In this document: positions 32,205 to 44,876 of the stretch, one piece after another
How the letters are laid out: every line of letters starts with the position of its first letter
Position numbering within the stretch: position 1 is the stretch's first letter
NCBI GenBank assembly: GCA_033675265.1
Contig: JAUJYZ010000139.1
Location: 173,316 to 237,315 of the forward strand
Direction of reading: 5' to 3'
Source of the DNA: Actinostola sp. cb2023
Taxonomy: Eukaryota > Cnidaria > Anthozoa > Actiniaria > Actinostolidae
DNA: 64,000 nt
Translations under genes and position numbers: made by a program
The notes under the pieces: generated by a model
Database searches by the model: none
Told to the model about the DNA's origin: nothing
Seen by the model: the letters and a program-made list of their open reading frames with translations, nothing else

Positions 32205-33980
32205 TCATTCTAATTCGATATCTAAGGCATTGTTATGAATATGGTACCAGAGTCCTATGTATAATTTCACCCGTGGAGGGAGGGGCAAGCAAGCAATTGC
32301 TTCGTCTACGTTGTTGTGTTTCTGAAGCAGTTGTGATCGTATAACCGATCGACAGAGATGCGTCAGTTCTCTGACGTGATTGGTCGCTTTAAGTAACCAC
32401 GTGAGCACGTCCAGGGGGATGCATGAAAACAACGACACCCCCCTCGATAAGAGACCGATGTTGGCTTGGAGTTGAGCGTCGTAGATTAGCCACACTATGT
32501 CCCACAACTCGCCTTCCGCCGCGGTTACAATGGGAGTTTTACCAAAGATTGTTTCAACACTCGGGTCAGCTCCGTAGGCTAGTAGAATATGTACGCAGTC
32601 GACATCTTTAGCGACGTGCAAGGCAGTTCTGCCGTTGCGATCTTGAAAATTCATATTCGCGCCATAGCGACAGAGTATGTGCGTCGCGGCGATGCGATCT
32701 TTCTTCGACGCCGCATACTGTGCGTAAACAAGAGGTGTCGCACCCCAGATGCTTCCGAGACCTACGTCAGCACCTTGCTTACACAGCGTTGCCATGACGT
32801 CCAGACGTCCGTGAAGCGTTGCCATGGACAACGGCGTTTTACCCATGCAATCTTGCGCGTTGATTTCCGCCCCGTGCTCTAGAAGGGTTTCTACGCATGC
32901 GCTCGAGCGGGCGAAATGTAACGGCACGTAACAGGAAACGGAGCAGTAGTTGGAGAAACAGGAAGTGGAAATAAAGTCACTGTAGTAGAGACTGCAGACG
33001 CATTCTCGGTACTTTGTGTCGGCGCCGTTGGAGCAGAGCCAACGAACGCAATCGATGCTGTTGCTTTCGACAGCTGCTCGAAGCGGCGAGACGGGGTAGT
33101 CTGGGTACCAGTCTCGCAATCGTCCGAGGCCATTGATATCTGAAACTTTATGCATACAGAATTGTAGGTTAATTATAGGACATGCAAAGTAATATATACG
33201 GTAACTTAGCGGTGCGCCCTCTATACTGGCCTCCCTCCGTCAGCTGTTCCCTCCCACCACATGGTCGTTTTATGCATAGGTGTAAATACTGGACAAATGT
33301 TAACCTCTTGAAAGCGACCACATCACTCTCAGATGAGTTGATTACAAGCCTCTAGGACACGACCATACCCTATTTGCCAGTCAAGATGGTCGTTATGGTA
33401 TACTGACCTTTCATGACGTCATCGCGTGCGACCGAGATAATAACAGTGCAAATTTGAAGCTGGATTTCACTAGCGACGCAAGAATAAACGCAATTAAGCA
33501 CAAGAACTTGTGTCATGTGAAAATGGGTCCGATGTCGCAAGCGCTTGAGCAAAACAAACGGAAACATTGTGACTACTTGAAAATCACATTTCCTGCTCAT
33601 TTGCTAGCACTGGTACTTCTGCTAGCTGTAGCCCCCTAGTGAAACGAGGTTTCTTGTGCTTGCGCTTCTCCATATACGTCGCTGGTGTTAAAAACCAGTC
33701 TTGAATGCCATTAAGGAGTGAGAGTGTCGGCCGGATAGTTCATTGAAATATAATGTTCAGGAATGGGAAGAGAAACGTCACCACGAAAGTTAAAAGAACG
33801 GGAGTCGAGTATCAACAGAGTACAAGTTAGTCAATAGTGATCCAGGCATGATGTTCATTCAAAATGATGATGATGATGATGATGATGCTTGATTATTACT
33901 ACATTATTATTATTTGTATTATTATGCTATTATCATTATTATTACTATTATTATTATTGTTATTATTATTATCATTGCGC

Positions 33981-34014
<34 letters not shown>

Positions 34015-34185
34015 TATGATCGCTTGGATTGTTTAATAACAATTAACTAGGATGATATTAAAATACAAACAATAAATATGAATAATATAATTAAAATATA
34101 AATGATAAATATAATATTATTATTATTACATTATATTATTATTTATTATTTTATTGTTATTATTTATTATTTATTATTATTATTA

Positions 34186-34275
<90 letters not shown>

Positions 34276-35608
34276 TTATTATTTTTATTATTTTATTATT
34301 TTTAATTTTAGAATTAGAAGTAAAGGAAACATGAAATAAAGTACAAATTCATTCGCGACGCTGATAGACCGCTGTCCATTGTGTATCCTTTCAAAAAGTT
34401 TGTTTTCGAGTATATCATATTTAAAAAACCAGGATGGAAATAACCTTGAAAATTGTTTCAATACCTTCCTAGGGGCGTGTACCCTAGGCCGTGTTGATGG
34501 TTTACTGAAGTAAACGAGTCACCGAACCTTGGTAGAAATTAGAAAACAGTACTATTTGTTGAGCGAGTAATAAATTATAGCCCTATAGTTTTCTGATTTG
34601 TAGCATGGTATATATAGCGCTCAAGTGAACACGGCAAATTTCCATGTCATTGATTTCTAGTGTTGCAATGAGTGATACAATATAATAATAATGCTTTTGA
34701 ACGCTTGGGAGTTATAGCCTGAGAAAACAGCCGCTACTAGGGAGCACAATGTTTTTAATTGTGGCTATGGAGGATGGTTGTGAATATTTTTAATCGTTAG
34801 TTCTCTTCAATCCAATTTTGTTTTTTATTATTAGCCAATCAAATCACCTCATTTGGTTGTAAATTCAGAAATACTGCTAATAGTTTAATTACCTAAGGTA
34901 AATTAAAATTGCTATGTCATTCTGAAATATTTTAAAATACCGTAGATAGATTCAGCATAACTTTCCTTGATGAACATGACCAGTCTGATTTCGATATTGT
35001 ACGTAGCTTTGGGCTCCCTTGTCAAGAACACTGAATACTGATTTTCCAACTAACGCGATCATAGTAAGATATACGAGTAATAACTGTAATCGTGATCATG
35101 TACAAGGTGATTTGAGGGATAAATCGTTTTTATATAGGATTTATACAAGCTGTCACGAAAGACCGATTCAGTACCGTAATGAATACAATGTGTGTGTGTT
35201 ATCAAGAGTGACCCTATAAGACTGATTGAGGCGTTATCCGCGAGGAAATAGTCCTAAATTCTCTCTAGAATCCTTACCATATTCCCTCAGAGCCTGGAGA
35301 CTTTTCAGGGAGCCGCAGAAAGCTGCCTGGACAAAGGCATCTTGAAGATCTTCAGCGGAGAATGTAGTGGTTGGCTCGTCGAACTCTCTACCGAGGGGCG
35401 CCGCGCCGGAATCAACCCATCTCATCAGTTCAGTCACTTTTGCGATATCGTCAACCGAAACAGCTTCTGCGAGTTTTTCCATGTGAATTCTTTTCATGTA
35501 GAGCGTGTACGCTTTGTAGAACAGTCGCCAGATAGACGAGATATGGACAAAGATGCCGAATCTCTTTATGTTACAGTTTACGAAATGTACTAGCTTGGAA
35601 TTGACCAA
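32205..35608 (-). CDS. Ankyrin repeat and SOCS box (ASB) protein
   Basis: Two coding exons, 35608-35278 and 33139-32205, join in frame (TAT G|AT ATC) to 421 residues. Ankyrin repeats start at about residue 120 (SPLRAAVESNSIDCVRWL) and continue through VPLHFARSSACVETLLEHGA, GKTPLSMATLHGRLDV, TPLVYAQYAAS and RTALHVAKDVDCVHILLAYG. The C-terminus is a SOCS box: LTHLCRSVIRSQLL then LPLPPRVKLYIG, where the leucine-cysteine BC-box binds elongin B/C and the LPLPP stretch is the Cullin5 box. ASB proteins are substrate receptors of Cullin5 ubiquitin ligases. The vertebrate subtype cannot be assigned. The chosen ATG at 35608 could be replaced by a later in-frame ATG (MEKLAEAV). The 2.1-kb intron is AT-rich with microsatellites. 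Confidence 0.85.
33858..34310. repeat. (ATG)n and (ATT)n microsatellites in the ASB intron
   Basis: A short ATG run at about 33863-33888 is followed by impure ATT tracts and a long (ATT)n run at 34164-34275. Confidence 0.95.
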
Positions 35609-37200
35609 TCACAATGGAGCGCTTTGTCTGTGGGTTTTCCCTAATCATCAATAAACGCACATTATGCAAAACAGCTGGAAATCAATATCACGATGACCCT
35701 AAATCAAGAAAACAAACTCAAAGAGATAACTGTTAATATCAGTGGAATTTATATTATGTGACGTGAAGGTAAAGGAGGCTATGATTGTCGCACGGCATAC
35801 GATTAGTTTTAGGTTCAGTTTACATGTAGAAATATTCAAGCCGAATAACACCTTTATAGAGCAACAACAGGTGCACTGGATGCCTAAAACCCACAATAAT
35901 AACTTAGAAAGATCTAGCTAAGTTGGATTGTCTAGAGTAAAGCTATATACAATCTAATTCGATCAAAACAAATTGCTGGATGTGTCACTCTATACCCCAA
36001 GCTGAGTCTCATTGCTAAGCTTCTCTGAACGTCAAAAGCCCTAATGTCAGTTATACAGAAGCGCTATTGGTAAAAGTTGCTAAATTGTACTCTTTTAAAT
36101 TCATAAGAAACCGCCAGGCTTAGGGATGTGATGTCCGCTTTTAATACGATACAAGCGGAAGCTAGATAATGTAGCAGTAGTGTCCTAATCGAACTATAGA
36201 ATACTGAATTCATGAAGGACGTCGATACGCAAGTCAGTTGCACGCGTACTAATGCAGTTTAGCACATTCGACTAATATTTCCAGAAACAAATGTCTGAAA
36301 TTGAACAATCAATTTTGAATGGAATCGTTTTACACATCCTTTGATCGGCTAGTCGTTTTCACGGTCAGTTTATATAAATTAGCACGTTTTCGGTTCCGGA
36401 ATTCACGACTTCGGTCGACCTCGGGCGGTTTTCGTTTACAAGCGTTTCGAATTGCGTAAACTACGAGTAAATGGACGGAAGAGAAAAACTGAGAAAAACA
36501 ATACGTTTTTTTCAAACGTGTGGACGTGGCTTCAGAAATTCAATGGCCTCAAAAATAACTTTAGCCGGAGTGCATGGACAATGAACAACTTGTGAAGCAC
36601 ACGACTGAAAACAATTTATACGCATGCACGCTATAGTGTAACGTGGTGATGCACGTTTTCAGCATCAAAGCTCGAAAGAAGAATTAAAAGAAGAGACGAA
36701 GCGCACAGTTAGTTCCTGAAGCGAGCGCAATCGACGGATCGAGATTTTGACGAATTTATTTTTCTCAACCAATTCACTGAAAAACGGAGTTTTTTGAAAA
36801 ATTATTCGAAAACGCTCCGTTTTTATTGTGTGTCGACGCGGAAAACTTTCAAAGTTTCAATGCGATTTCGATAAAAAATCGTGTACGTGTAGCCTCCAAT
36901 AATCATGATCATCACTGAAAACCCTCTTTAAAATGTCACAACTAGACACAACAAACGTCATACATGTTAATTGATTGCACTCATTTGTTCATTCAATCAT
37001 AAAGATGAATTGTGACCGCACTTGTCCTTCAATACAATGACTAATTAAGTCTATAAAATGTGTTGGATTGTCTTTGTGAAGTAAATTAACCATGACTTGA
37101 CCACGTACCAAACGAATCCCGGTAGGGGGAGGGGACCTCGGGAAGCCCTGGCTTTCACATGCGAGGCAAGCAGTATAAATGCAAACACAAGAGGCGTGTC
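35609..37200. other. Upstream of the ASB gene, no gene seen
   Basis: A CCAAT box (GACCAATCACAATGG) lies just upstream of the ASB start codon, and another CCAAT at 36768. No open frame with recognisable content. Confidence 0.45.
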
Positions 37201-37202
37201 AT

Positions 37203-38337
37203 TACTCGGGCCCTTCCGAAGGAAGCCCGAGTTATAAAATGGGCTTTCTTTTTATTATTATTATTACTCGGGCCCTTCCGAAGGAAGCCCGAGTTATAAA
37301 ATGGGTTTTTGTTAGTAGTAGTAGTCGTTTTGTTCGGTCAAAGAATGAAGAAAGTATGTGACGTATTTAATCGTATCGAGTTTCAAGATTACTCAGCAGA
37401 TAAGAAAAAACAAACGACACACAGGACTCAAGTAGATTATGAATCTTAGTTTTGAAAGCAACATGTCATTAATAACCCGTATCTGAGCAGCTTTCGTATT
37501 ATGTCTCTGAAGCTAGAGAGCAAGGGTTTGATTTTTCAGTAGATTTTGTTTTGATAGCTAATATCGCTTTGCTTGCTGCCTGACTGTCGTGATCACGCGC
37601 CGTGAAAACCCGTTTAAAAAGTATCCGGCAGTAAAACGAAACACATTTCTCAGATATATAATGATGGATGTTTATTCGATTCGACGTTTGAAAAATTCAG
37701 ATGGAAAAGAAATCGTAGAAATCGTACTTCAAAACTTCATCAAAGCAAAGGTAAACAAGGTCAATGTCCGAAATTTGGGTTCATGCCAAAGTTGTTTTAA
37801 TAGCCTATTTATATACTTGCACAATAGAAAAATGTCGATGACTCATAAAGATTCGTGGAGGTAGGTCTGTATTACATCTTTAAACCTACTTGAGGTCACT
37901 TGAGGTTGCATATTCATGGCGCCACAAACGTGTCAAATAGTTTCCGGCCGCTCACTGGGCAGATACTGAGATATTGCTAAGTCATCGTATTCGACGACTA
38001 GAAGTGAAAGAAGCAGTTGACCTGTGCAGAAGAGAAATTATGTTGTATCCAAGGCAAGCCATCCATCAGTTCCTCTTAATTACGCTCTCACATACAAACG
38101 CATACGCCGATTCGTGTGGGCCCACTCTAAAAGATGTTGAGCGTTTTCGACAGGGCCTTTACATGAACTCATCAAAAGCAAATCAATTGAACTCAAAGTC
38201 CAAAGGTAATCAATTGAATTCAAGCTCAAAAGCAAATCAAATGAACTCAAGAACTATAATACAAATGAACTCTAATGTTGACTTAAATGTGAACTCAACT
38301 GAGTACTGCCTAGCCAAACATGTATACCACAACTTGT
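37203..38337 (+). mobile_element. Family A rolling-circle (Helentron-like) element, 5' portion, interrupted
   Basis: Two 5' termini lie 62 bp apart (37204 and 37266), each ACTCGGGCCCTTCCGAAGG folding back on GCCCGAGT, followed by TATAAAATGGG. The body matches 48943-49988. At 38337 it is cut by family B elements after ACCACAACTTG. The family A 3' end that closes this locus is at 45531, after the array. The open frame at 37589-37864 is shared with 49277-49549 and has no recognisable domain. Confidence 0.75.
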
Positions 38338-38440
38338 TAGTCGGGCTTCCTGTGGAAGCCCCGACTCTAAAAATGCAGAGCGTTCTTCGTCGTCGTCGAC
38401 CCCATAAAGCATATTGGGTTCTACAGCGCATGCGCCTTGT
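38338..38440 (+). mobile_element. Family B rolling-circle element, 5' fragment
   Basis: It starts TAGTCGGGCTTCCTGTGG with a foldback to CCCCGACT, runs 103 bp and is cut by the next family B start at 38441. Confidence 0.75.
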
Positions 38441-38885
38441 TAGTCGGGCTTCCTGTGGAAGCTCCGACTCTAAAAATGAGCTCCGTTCTTCGTTGACCCC
38501 AAATGACTAATTGGGTTCTACAGCGCATGCACCTAGACATGAAGTCTGGCCAACAAAGATTACAAAGCACAAACCAATCAGGGAAAGCACCGGAGGTCAA
38601 GGGGCCAAAATATAAGTCTTTTCTCGTCTAAATCTAAATTTAGATTGAAACAGGACGCTCTAGTAGCGTGAAGTCGGGCTATTAACGTTTTTACTGATAT
38701 ACTGTAAAGTTCGCAGTACTGAAATTGCAAGGAAAGCATGTTCTATCGAGCTCGAGTCATGCAACGACGAGCAACCAAAAACTGTTTCAATCGCACTGAA
38801 AATCGCACTATAGGATATCTATATTTAGTTCAAATAGGTTACATTTCATTTAGAAGCCCGACTTCACGCTAGAAGAGCGTCTAGT
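38441..38885 (+). mobile_element. Family B rolling-circle element, 445 bp, complete (unit 1)
   Basis: The 5' end AGTCGGGCTTCC folds on GGAAGCTCCGACT. The 3' end has the inverted partner GAAGCCCGACT about 22 bp inside the terminus, then the hairpin ACGCTAGAAGAGCGT and CTAGT. This asymmetric terminal inverted repeat plus 3' hairpin is the structure of Helitron2/Helentron elements. It is non-coding, hence non-autonomous. Confidence 0.85.
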
Positions 38886-39330
38886 TAGTCGGGCTTCCTG
38901 TGGAAGCTCCGACTCTAAAAATGAGCTCCGTTCTTCGTTGACCCCAAATGACTAATTGGGTTCTACAGCGCATGCACCTAGACATGAAGTCTGGCCAACA
39001 AAGATTACAAAGCACAAACCAATCAGGGAAAGCACCGGAGGTCAAGGGGCCAAAATATAAGTCTTTTCTCGTCTAAATCTAAATTTAGATTGAAACAGAA
39101 CGCTCTAGTAGCGTGAAGTCGGGCTATTAACGTTTTTACTGATATACTGTAAAGTTCGCAGTACTGAAATTGCAAGGAAAGCATGTTCTATCGAGCTCGA
39201 GTCATGCAACGACGAGCAACCAAAAACTGTTTCAATCGCACTGAAAATCGCACTATAAGATATCTATATTTAGTTCAAATAGGTTACATTTCATTTAGAA
39301 GCCCGACTTCACGCTAGAAGAGCGTCTAGT
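38886..39330 (+). mobile_element. Family B rolling-circle element, 445 bp, complete (unit 2)
   Basis: It follows unit 1 directly, head to tail, with no spacer and equal length. Only about two base differences were seen (near 39101 and 39257). Confidence 0.85.
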
Positions 39331-41289
39331 TTTATATTAAGCTACGCAGGCTAACGTCGAGCTAAAGCCGAAGGAGACAAGAAGTCTGGCCAAGAAAGAT
39401 TACAAAGCACAAACCAATCAGGGAAAGCACCGGAGGTCAAGGGGCCAAAATATAAGTTTTTTCTCGATTAGACTGGCAAAAATTGTTCGTCCAACCAAAA
39501 GTCATGACAAAAATTGCTCCTGCAAAAAAATGTTTGTCCCTTTGTGTTCGCACTACAAGATACCAAAATACAAACTACAAACCGCATATGACAATCAAAG
39601 TGTAATTCTATCGCATTGACGTATACGTATCTTCACTAGTGTTCACATTTCTTGTAAGAACAAGACGCTCAATGAGCGTTCACTCGGGCATTGTGAAAAG
39701 GAAAATGTCAGTTGTTCGAGGAAGTACTTGAAAATGAATGCCAGTTGGTTGAAGAACAAGGACAATGTCAGCAGCGCGAGGAGAGACCTGACAATGACTG
39801 ACAGTTGCGTGACGAGGGAGACTATGTATATACATGTATGTGTCGAGTTCATTTGATTTGCCTTTGAGTTCATTTGATTACCTTTTGACTTTGAGTTCAA
39901 TTGATTTGATTTTGATGAGTTTGTGTAAAGGTCCCCTCTCTAGCTTCAGATCCCGAAACGTCGAGTTTGGAATCGAGTTCGGGTTCGAGTTACGGTTCGA
40001 ACGTCGAATAAAACAAGGACATCTTCTTCAATACAATATAATTTCTCTGACGTCATGACAATCAGTGACAGTTGAGTGACGAGGGAGACTATTAGTCCGG
40101 TGAGTACGAACATGATACGTCTTGAGGTTGCATAGGTCAGATGGTTCCGATAACGGCCTCGCGTTTGTTTAAAAAAATATATATTTTAAGCGAGCTTCTA
40201 GTCCTTTTACCACTTCTAGTCATTGAACGATGAACTAGAATCCTGACCTTTTAATAGCTTGAAGATCTACAGCTGCTTTCAAAACTAAGATTCATAATCT
40301 ACTTGAGTCCTGTGTCTCCTTTATCTTTTCAAATCTGCGGAGTAATCTTGAAACTCCGGATACGATTAAATACGTCGCATACTCGTCATTTTGAAGCCGA
40401 ACAAAACTACTACTACTACTACTACTACTACCGAAATCCGCATTTTCTAACTCGGGCGGCCTGCGGCCTGGGCCCGAGTAAAAATGCTGCCTCGAAACAT
40501 TTTCTATACATTTTCTAGTTTACACTCAACATCAGCTTATGATGTTGCTTTGTCTTTTGAGGGTCCAGCATCAAAACCAAATTATAGCGAGAGCGGAGGA
40601 CCAAGGATCGTTTGAAAAATAGGCTATGCTCGAAGATGAGGTCGAAGATTTCAGCCCTATTTGATACTACCAAGGCCAGAAACTTCTTTGTTCCAGATTC
40701 ATCTCATTTGCGATCCGTAGCAGTTGAGGTCAAAGCTTACAAGAAACTGCATCATCTGCCGGTAGAGTTGTGGTGGTCAGGTTGGTAATAGTTTTCTTGA
40801 CCGAAAATATTGGGAACGCTTGAAGTCTCTCCATTCATGACAGCGACTAGCCTGTGACTGAGCGACCTGACCTAATACCACGCTCCACTGAATTTGTTCT
40901 GTTACATTTCTTGAAATCTGACATTTTTGACGTTTGACAAAAATTTGTCCTGCTTCGAAGCAGGCCGACGGCATCTTTGATGTTTGGTAAGGTCAGACAA
41001 AAATTGGTAAGATCGAAAAATGTCGTTCGCACTGGGAAACGGCTCGTGTTGACATATATTTTTGCAAAACAAACATAAATTTGGACAAATGCGAACGGGC
41101 CCATACTGTAAAGTTCGCAGTACTGAAATTGCAAGGAAAGCATGTTCTATCGAGCTCGAGTCATGCAACGACGAGCAACCAAAAACTGTTTCAATCGCAC
41201 TGAAAATCGCACTATAAGATATCTATATTTAGTTCAAATAGGTTACATTTCATTTAGAAGCCCGACTTCACGCTAGAAGAGCGTCTAGT
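39331..41289 (+). mobile_element. Array unit 3, family B 3' end, carrying a family A insertion
   Basis: Starts TTTATATTAAGCTACGCAGG directly after the CTAGT of unit 2 and ends in the same hairpin and CTAGT at 41289. Without the inverted family A element at 39661-40480 it is about 1.14 kb, equal to unit 4 without its own insertion. Confidence 0.75.
39661..40480 (-). mobile_element. Family A rolling-circle element inserted in array unit 3
   Basis: On the minus strand it begins TACTCGGGCCCAGGCCGCAGG at 40480 and ends GAACGCTCATTGAGCGTCTTG near 39661. The unoccupied site is present in unit 4 at about 41619 (CTTGTAAGAAAAATGCTGCC), showing insertion within a run of five T (element orientation) and no target duplication. 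A GAGTTCATTTGATT-type internal repeat is present near 39846. Confidence 0.85.
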
Positions 41290-41846
41290 TTTATATTAAG
41301 CTACGCAGGCTAACGTCGAGCTAAAGCCGAAGGAGACATGAAGTCTGGCCAAGAAAGATTACAAAGCACAAACCAATCAGGGAAAGCACCGGAGGTCAAG
41401 GGGCCAAAATATAAGTTTTTTCTCGATTAGACTGGCAAAAATTGTTCGTCCAACCAAAAGTCATGACAAAAATTGCTCCTGCAAAAAAATGTTTGTCCCT
41501 TTGTGTTCGCACTACAAGATACCAAAATACAAACTACAAACCGCATATGACAATCAAAGTGTAATTCTATCGCATTGACGTATACGTATCTTCACTAGTG
41601 TTCACATTTCTTGTAAGAAAAATGCTGCCTCGAAACATTTTCTATACATTTTCTAGTTTACACTCAACATCAGCTTATGATGTTGCTTTGTCTTTAATTT
41701 GAGGGTCCAGCATCAAAACCAAATTATAGCGAGAGCGGAGGACCAAGGATCGTTTGAAAAATAGGCTATGCTCGAAGATGAGGTCGAAGATTTCAGCCCT
41801 ATTTGATACTACCAAGGCCAGAAACTTCTTTGTTCCAGATTCATCT

Positions 41847-44303
41847 CATTTGACTGGAAGCAGTGAGCTGGTGCTCAAAAGCGTCACAAAATGATTTTTT
41901 TTGAAAATACAAAATATGCAATTTCGTTTATGTAAAATTGTAGACAATAACGAAGAACATCAGAATCGATATATTTCATTTATTGTTATTCAAATAACAT
42001 CCATTATTCTGGCCATCAATGGAATAATCCGTGTGTGGCCTGGTAACGAGTCTAAACACATCTTATTCTATTTGTGAAAAACTGCTATAAATTTTAGCAT
42101 GATCCTAAAATATTAGTGTTAAATACGAGAATTAAGGTAATTCCCTTGTTTTGCATTGCGCACGCTCAATTGCGCACGATTCTGAAGCTCGCGCGAGCTT
42201 GCGCACATTGGAAACCATTGGAAATCGTTAAATATTTCAAGTGTAACTGACGTTTTTTCAAAATAAATCGAAAACGAGAATGGTGGCCCCCATTTTATTG
42301 AGTTCTTTAATAATCGGTGCTGCGTATTATATATCGAAATATGAAGGAACGTTTATTGGATAAATTTTCAAACATTTAGATGAGAATAGTTAAAGCGTAC
42401 GATTTCTGGATGCACATACTTGCATGTTTCGTTAATATTTCAACAATAATCATATAGTCATTCAATTACTTTGATTGATTTAGTAGAAGTAAACTTAGAA
42501 TTATTTGTAATCTATGTTGTAAGGAAGTTCTTTGGACCGAGAAAAAAGGTTTTTCATTACAACTTCCGGTTGCTACCACATTTGGCTATACACCTAAAAA
42601 TTGATATATTTGAAGAGCATCTAGCGCGAAAACGAGAATGGTGACCCCTCTTTTTATTGCAGTTTTTAAATGTCCATTACATAATTAATGTCCATGCAAA
42701 GTTTCAGAACAAAGTTATTGGCAAAACTTATTTTAAGGAATTATAAAGAGCCGAAAAGGCTTTGCGTGACTACGTGTTGTATCATGCAAATCATTGGCCT
42801 TTGTGTCGACAAAAAATTCAGGAAACTTCCTAGGGTAACAGAAAAATAAAATTAACCAGTGTAAGATATTTTTTACCGCCATACTATTATATGCTGAATG
42901 GACAACTTGCTCCCAAAGATCTGTTGAAATCCTGATTGAAGTACTGGCATTAAAGCGCGAAATTTGAAAGACAAATGATGTTTTGATTGTATTTTTTGTC
43001 TGTCGACAGATGCATTCAGTCAACTTTGATGTTATATAATTACTGAAGTATAAGTCCGATTTTAAACAGAGGAACGCCAAATTGTTAATAAATTAATGGA
43101 CTTTATATTCTTCTGTATAGTTTCTGATTTTCTATCTGGATTTGATTATTTTTTCGTCGTCAAAACATATAGTTATGTAGAAAATCGGAACAAAAGGGGA
43201 CACCTAATCTTTCATTGAAAACTTCCGCAATAATCTACAAACCAAAACGTCTTTAAGGAATTAACACTAAATATGTTTTTCTCTCATATCTCTACTTATT
43301 CTAGCAGCAGCACGTTTTTATTCGACTCTATTATAAAGACGAAATTCAGTGAGACAGCCGTGTACAGCTCTAAATATGTGACGGGGGACATGCTAATTTT
43401 ATACAGTCCTTCCTAATTGCATATCCAGATTTCACTCTAAATACAGTTTTATAGTTTTGTTTTTGCTTACTAAGCGATAATTTTATCATTTCTTGTCAAA
43501 ATTGTGCTGAAATAATTGTCATTTCTCTACCCGATCTCAAGTACATTAAGGCCTGGGTCTCAAACTTTTCAAAATGGCCGCCGCAATTCAAGAGGGGGTA
43601 GTCTAATTATTTCTCTTTGTAATATTTTCTCTTAACACTTTGGCAATTACAATATAGCCACGATGTTGACAATTACACATGATAGTTTCCATGGAAATAT
43701 GGAATGTGACCTTTGAACTCTAATTTAAATAATTGATATAAAAGCCTCCTGCATTATATTAAAGCGTTTTAATATGCAGGAAATTGTTATACAAGTGAAT
43801 CAGAGTTAGTTCATAGTATATATATCCAACGAGGGCAATTGCAAATATTATCGGTAAGGATGATTTAGGCTGAAATGAAATATGATACTCTCAATTTACG
43901 ATTGTTTAAAATTATTTTTCTTCACCGCCCTCGTTGGGGTTATAAGTAATGACTTACCCCCTATTCATATCCATAAAAATATCAGACATATGAAAACACT
44001 TTACTATAATGCAGAAGGCTTTTATAAAATGATATTTCAATTAGAGTTCAAAGGTCACATACCAGGTTTCCATGGAAACTGTTACGTAATTTTTGTTCAG
44101 GTCGTGACTATATATTATTTGTCAAAGTTTTAAGGTAAAATATTACAAAGACAAGGAGAAAGACTACCCCCTCATCAAATAAACGGCAGCCATTTTGAAA
44201 CCCAGGCCTTAATGCACTTGAGATTACAGTAAGATCATCATGACAATTCAAACGTTCCACATAAGTTGACTTTGAGCATCAGCTCACTGCTCCCAGTCAT
44301 TTG
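41847..44303. mobile_element. 2445-bp TIR element, 6-bp target duplication, empty site in unit 3
   Basis: The element spans 41853-44297. The 26-bp TIRs begin ACTGGAAGCAGTGAGCTG on the left and ACTGGGAGCAGTGAGCTG on the complement of the right, two mismatches in all. CATTTG flanks it at 41847-41852 and 44298-44303. Unit 3 has a single CATTTG at the matching place (near 40706). A second inverted repeat sits inside (43534-44224). No transposase frame is visible. Six-base duplications occur in Polinton- and Dada-type elements, but the TIR does not identify a superfamily. Confidence 0.85.
43534..44224. repeat. Inner inverted repeat of the 2.4-kb element
   Basis: Arms ATCTCAAGTACATTAAGGCC and GGCCTTAATGCACTTGAGAT continue inward through CCTGGGTxTCAAA, AAAATGGC and GAGGGGGTAGTC, about 75 bp in all. 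It may be a separate foldback element nested in the larger one or an internal palindrome. No target duplication was found. Confidence 0.6.
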
Positions 44304-44876
44304 CGATCCGTAGCAGTTGAGGTCAAAGCTTACAAGAAACTGCATCATCTGCCGGTAGAGTTGTGGTGGTCAGGTTGGTAATAGTTTTCTTGACCGAAAA
44401 TATTGGGAACGCTTGAAGTCTCTCCATTCATGACAGCGACTAGCCTGTGACTGAGCGACCTGACCTAATACCACGCTCCACTGAATTTGTTCTGTTACAT
44501 TTCTTGAAATCTGACATTTTTGACGTTTGACAAAAATTTGTCCTGCTTCGACGACGGCATCTTTGATGTTTGGTAAGGTCAGACAAAAATTGGTAAGATC
44601 GAAAAATGTCGTTCGCACTGGGAAACGGCTCGTGTTGACATATATTTTTGCAAAACAAACATAAATTTGGACAAATGCGAACGGGCCCATACTGTAAAGT
44701 TCGCAGTACTGAAATTGCAAGGAAAGCATGTTCTATCGAGCTCGAGTCATGCAACGACGAGCAACCAAAAACTGTTTCAATCGCACTGAAAATCGCACTA
44801 TAAGATATCTATATTTAGTTCAAATAGGTTACATTTCATTTAGAAGCCCGACTTCACGCTAGAAGAGCGTCTAGTT

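Larger units (their letters stand above)
41290..44876 (+). mobile_element. Array unit 4, family B 3' end, carrying a 2.4-kb TIR element
   Basis: It repeats unit 3 (TTTATATTAAGCTACG at the start, AATGCTGCCTCGAAAC, ATTTGCGATCCGTAGC, CGCTAGAAGAGCGTCTAGT at the end). It is about 1.14 kb once the insertion at 41847-44303 is removed. A 4-bp and a 7-bp indel distinguish the two units, for example near 40956 and 44555. Confidence 0.75.

Noticed and set aside
37589..37864. 91-codon frame, repeated at 49277-49549
   Set aside because: Shared because the whole family A element is duplicated; no domain or independent evidence of expression.
40847..41168. Minus-strand frames of about 100 codons, repeated at 44370-44754
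   Set aside because: They lie in duplicated array units of a non-coding element, in overlapping frames, without recognisable content.
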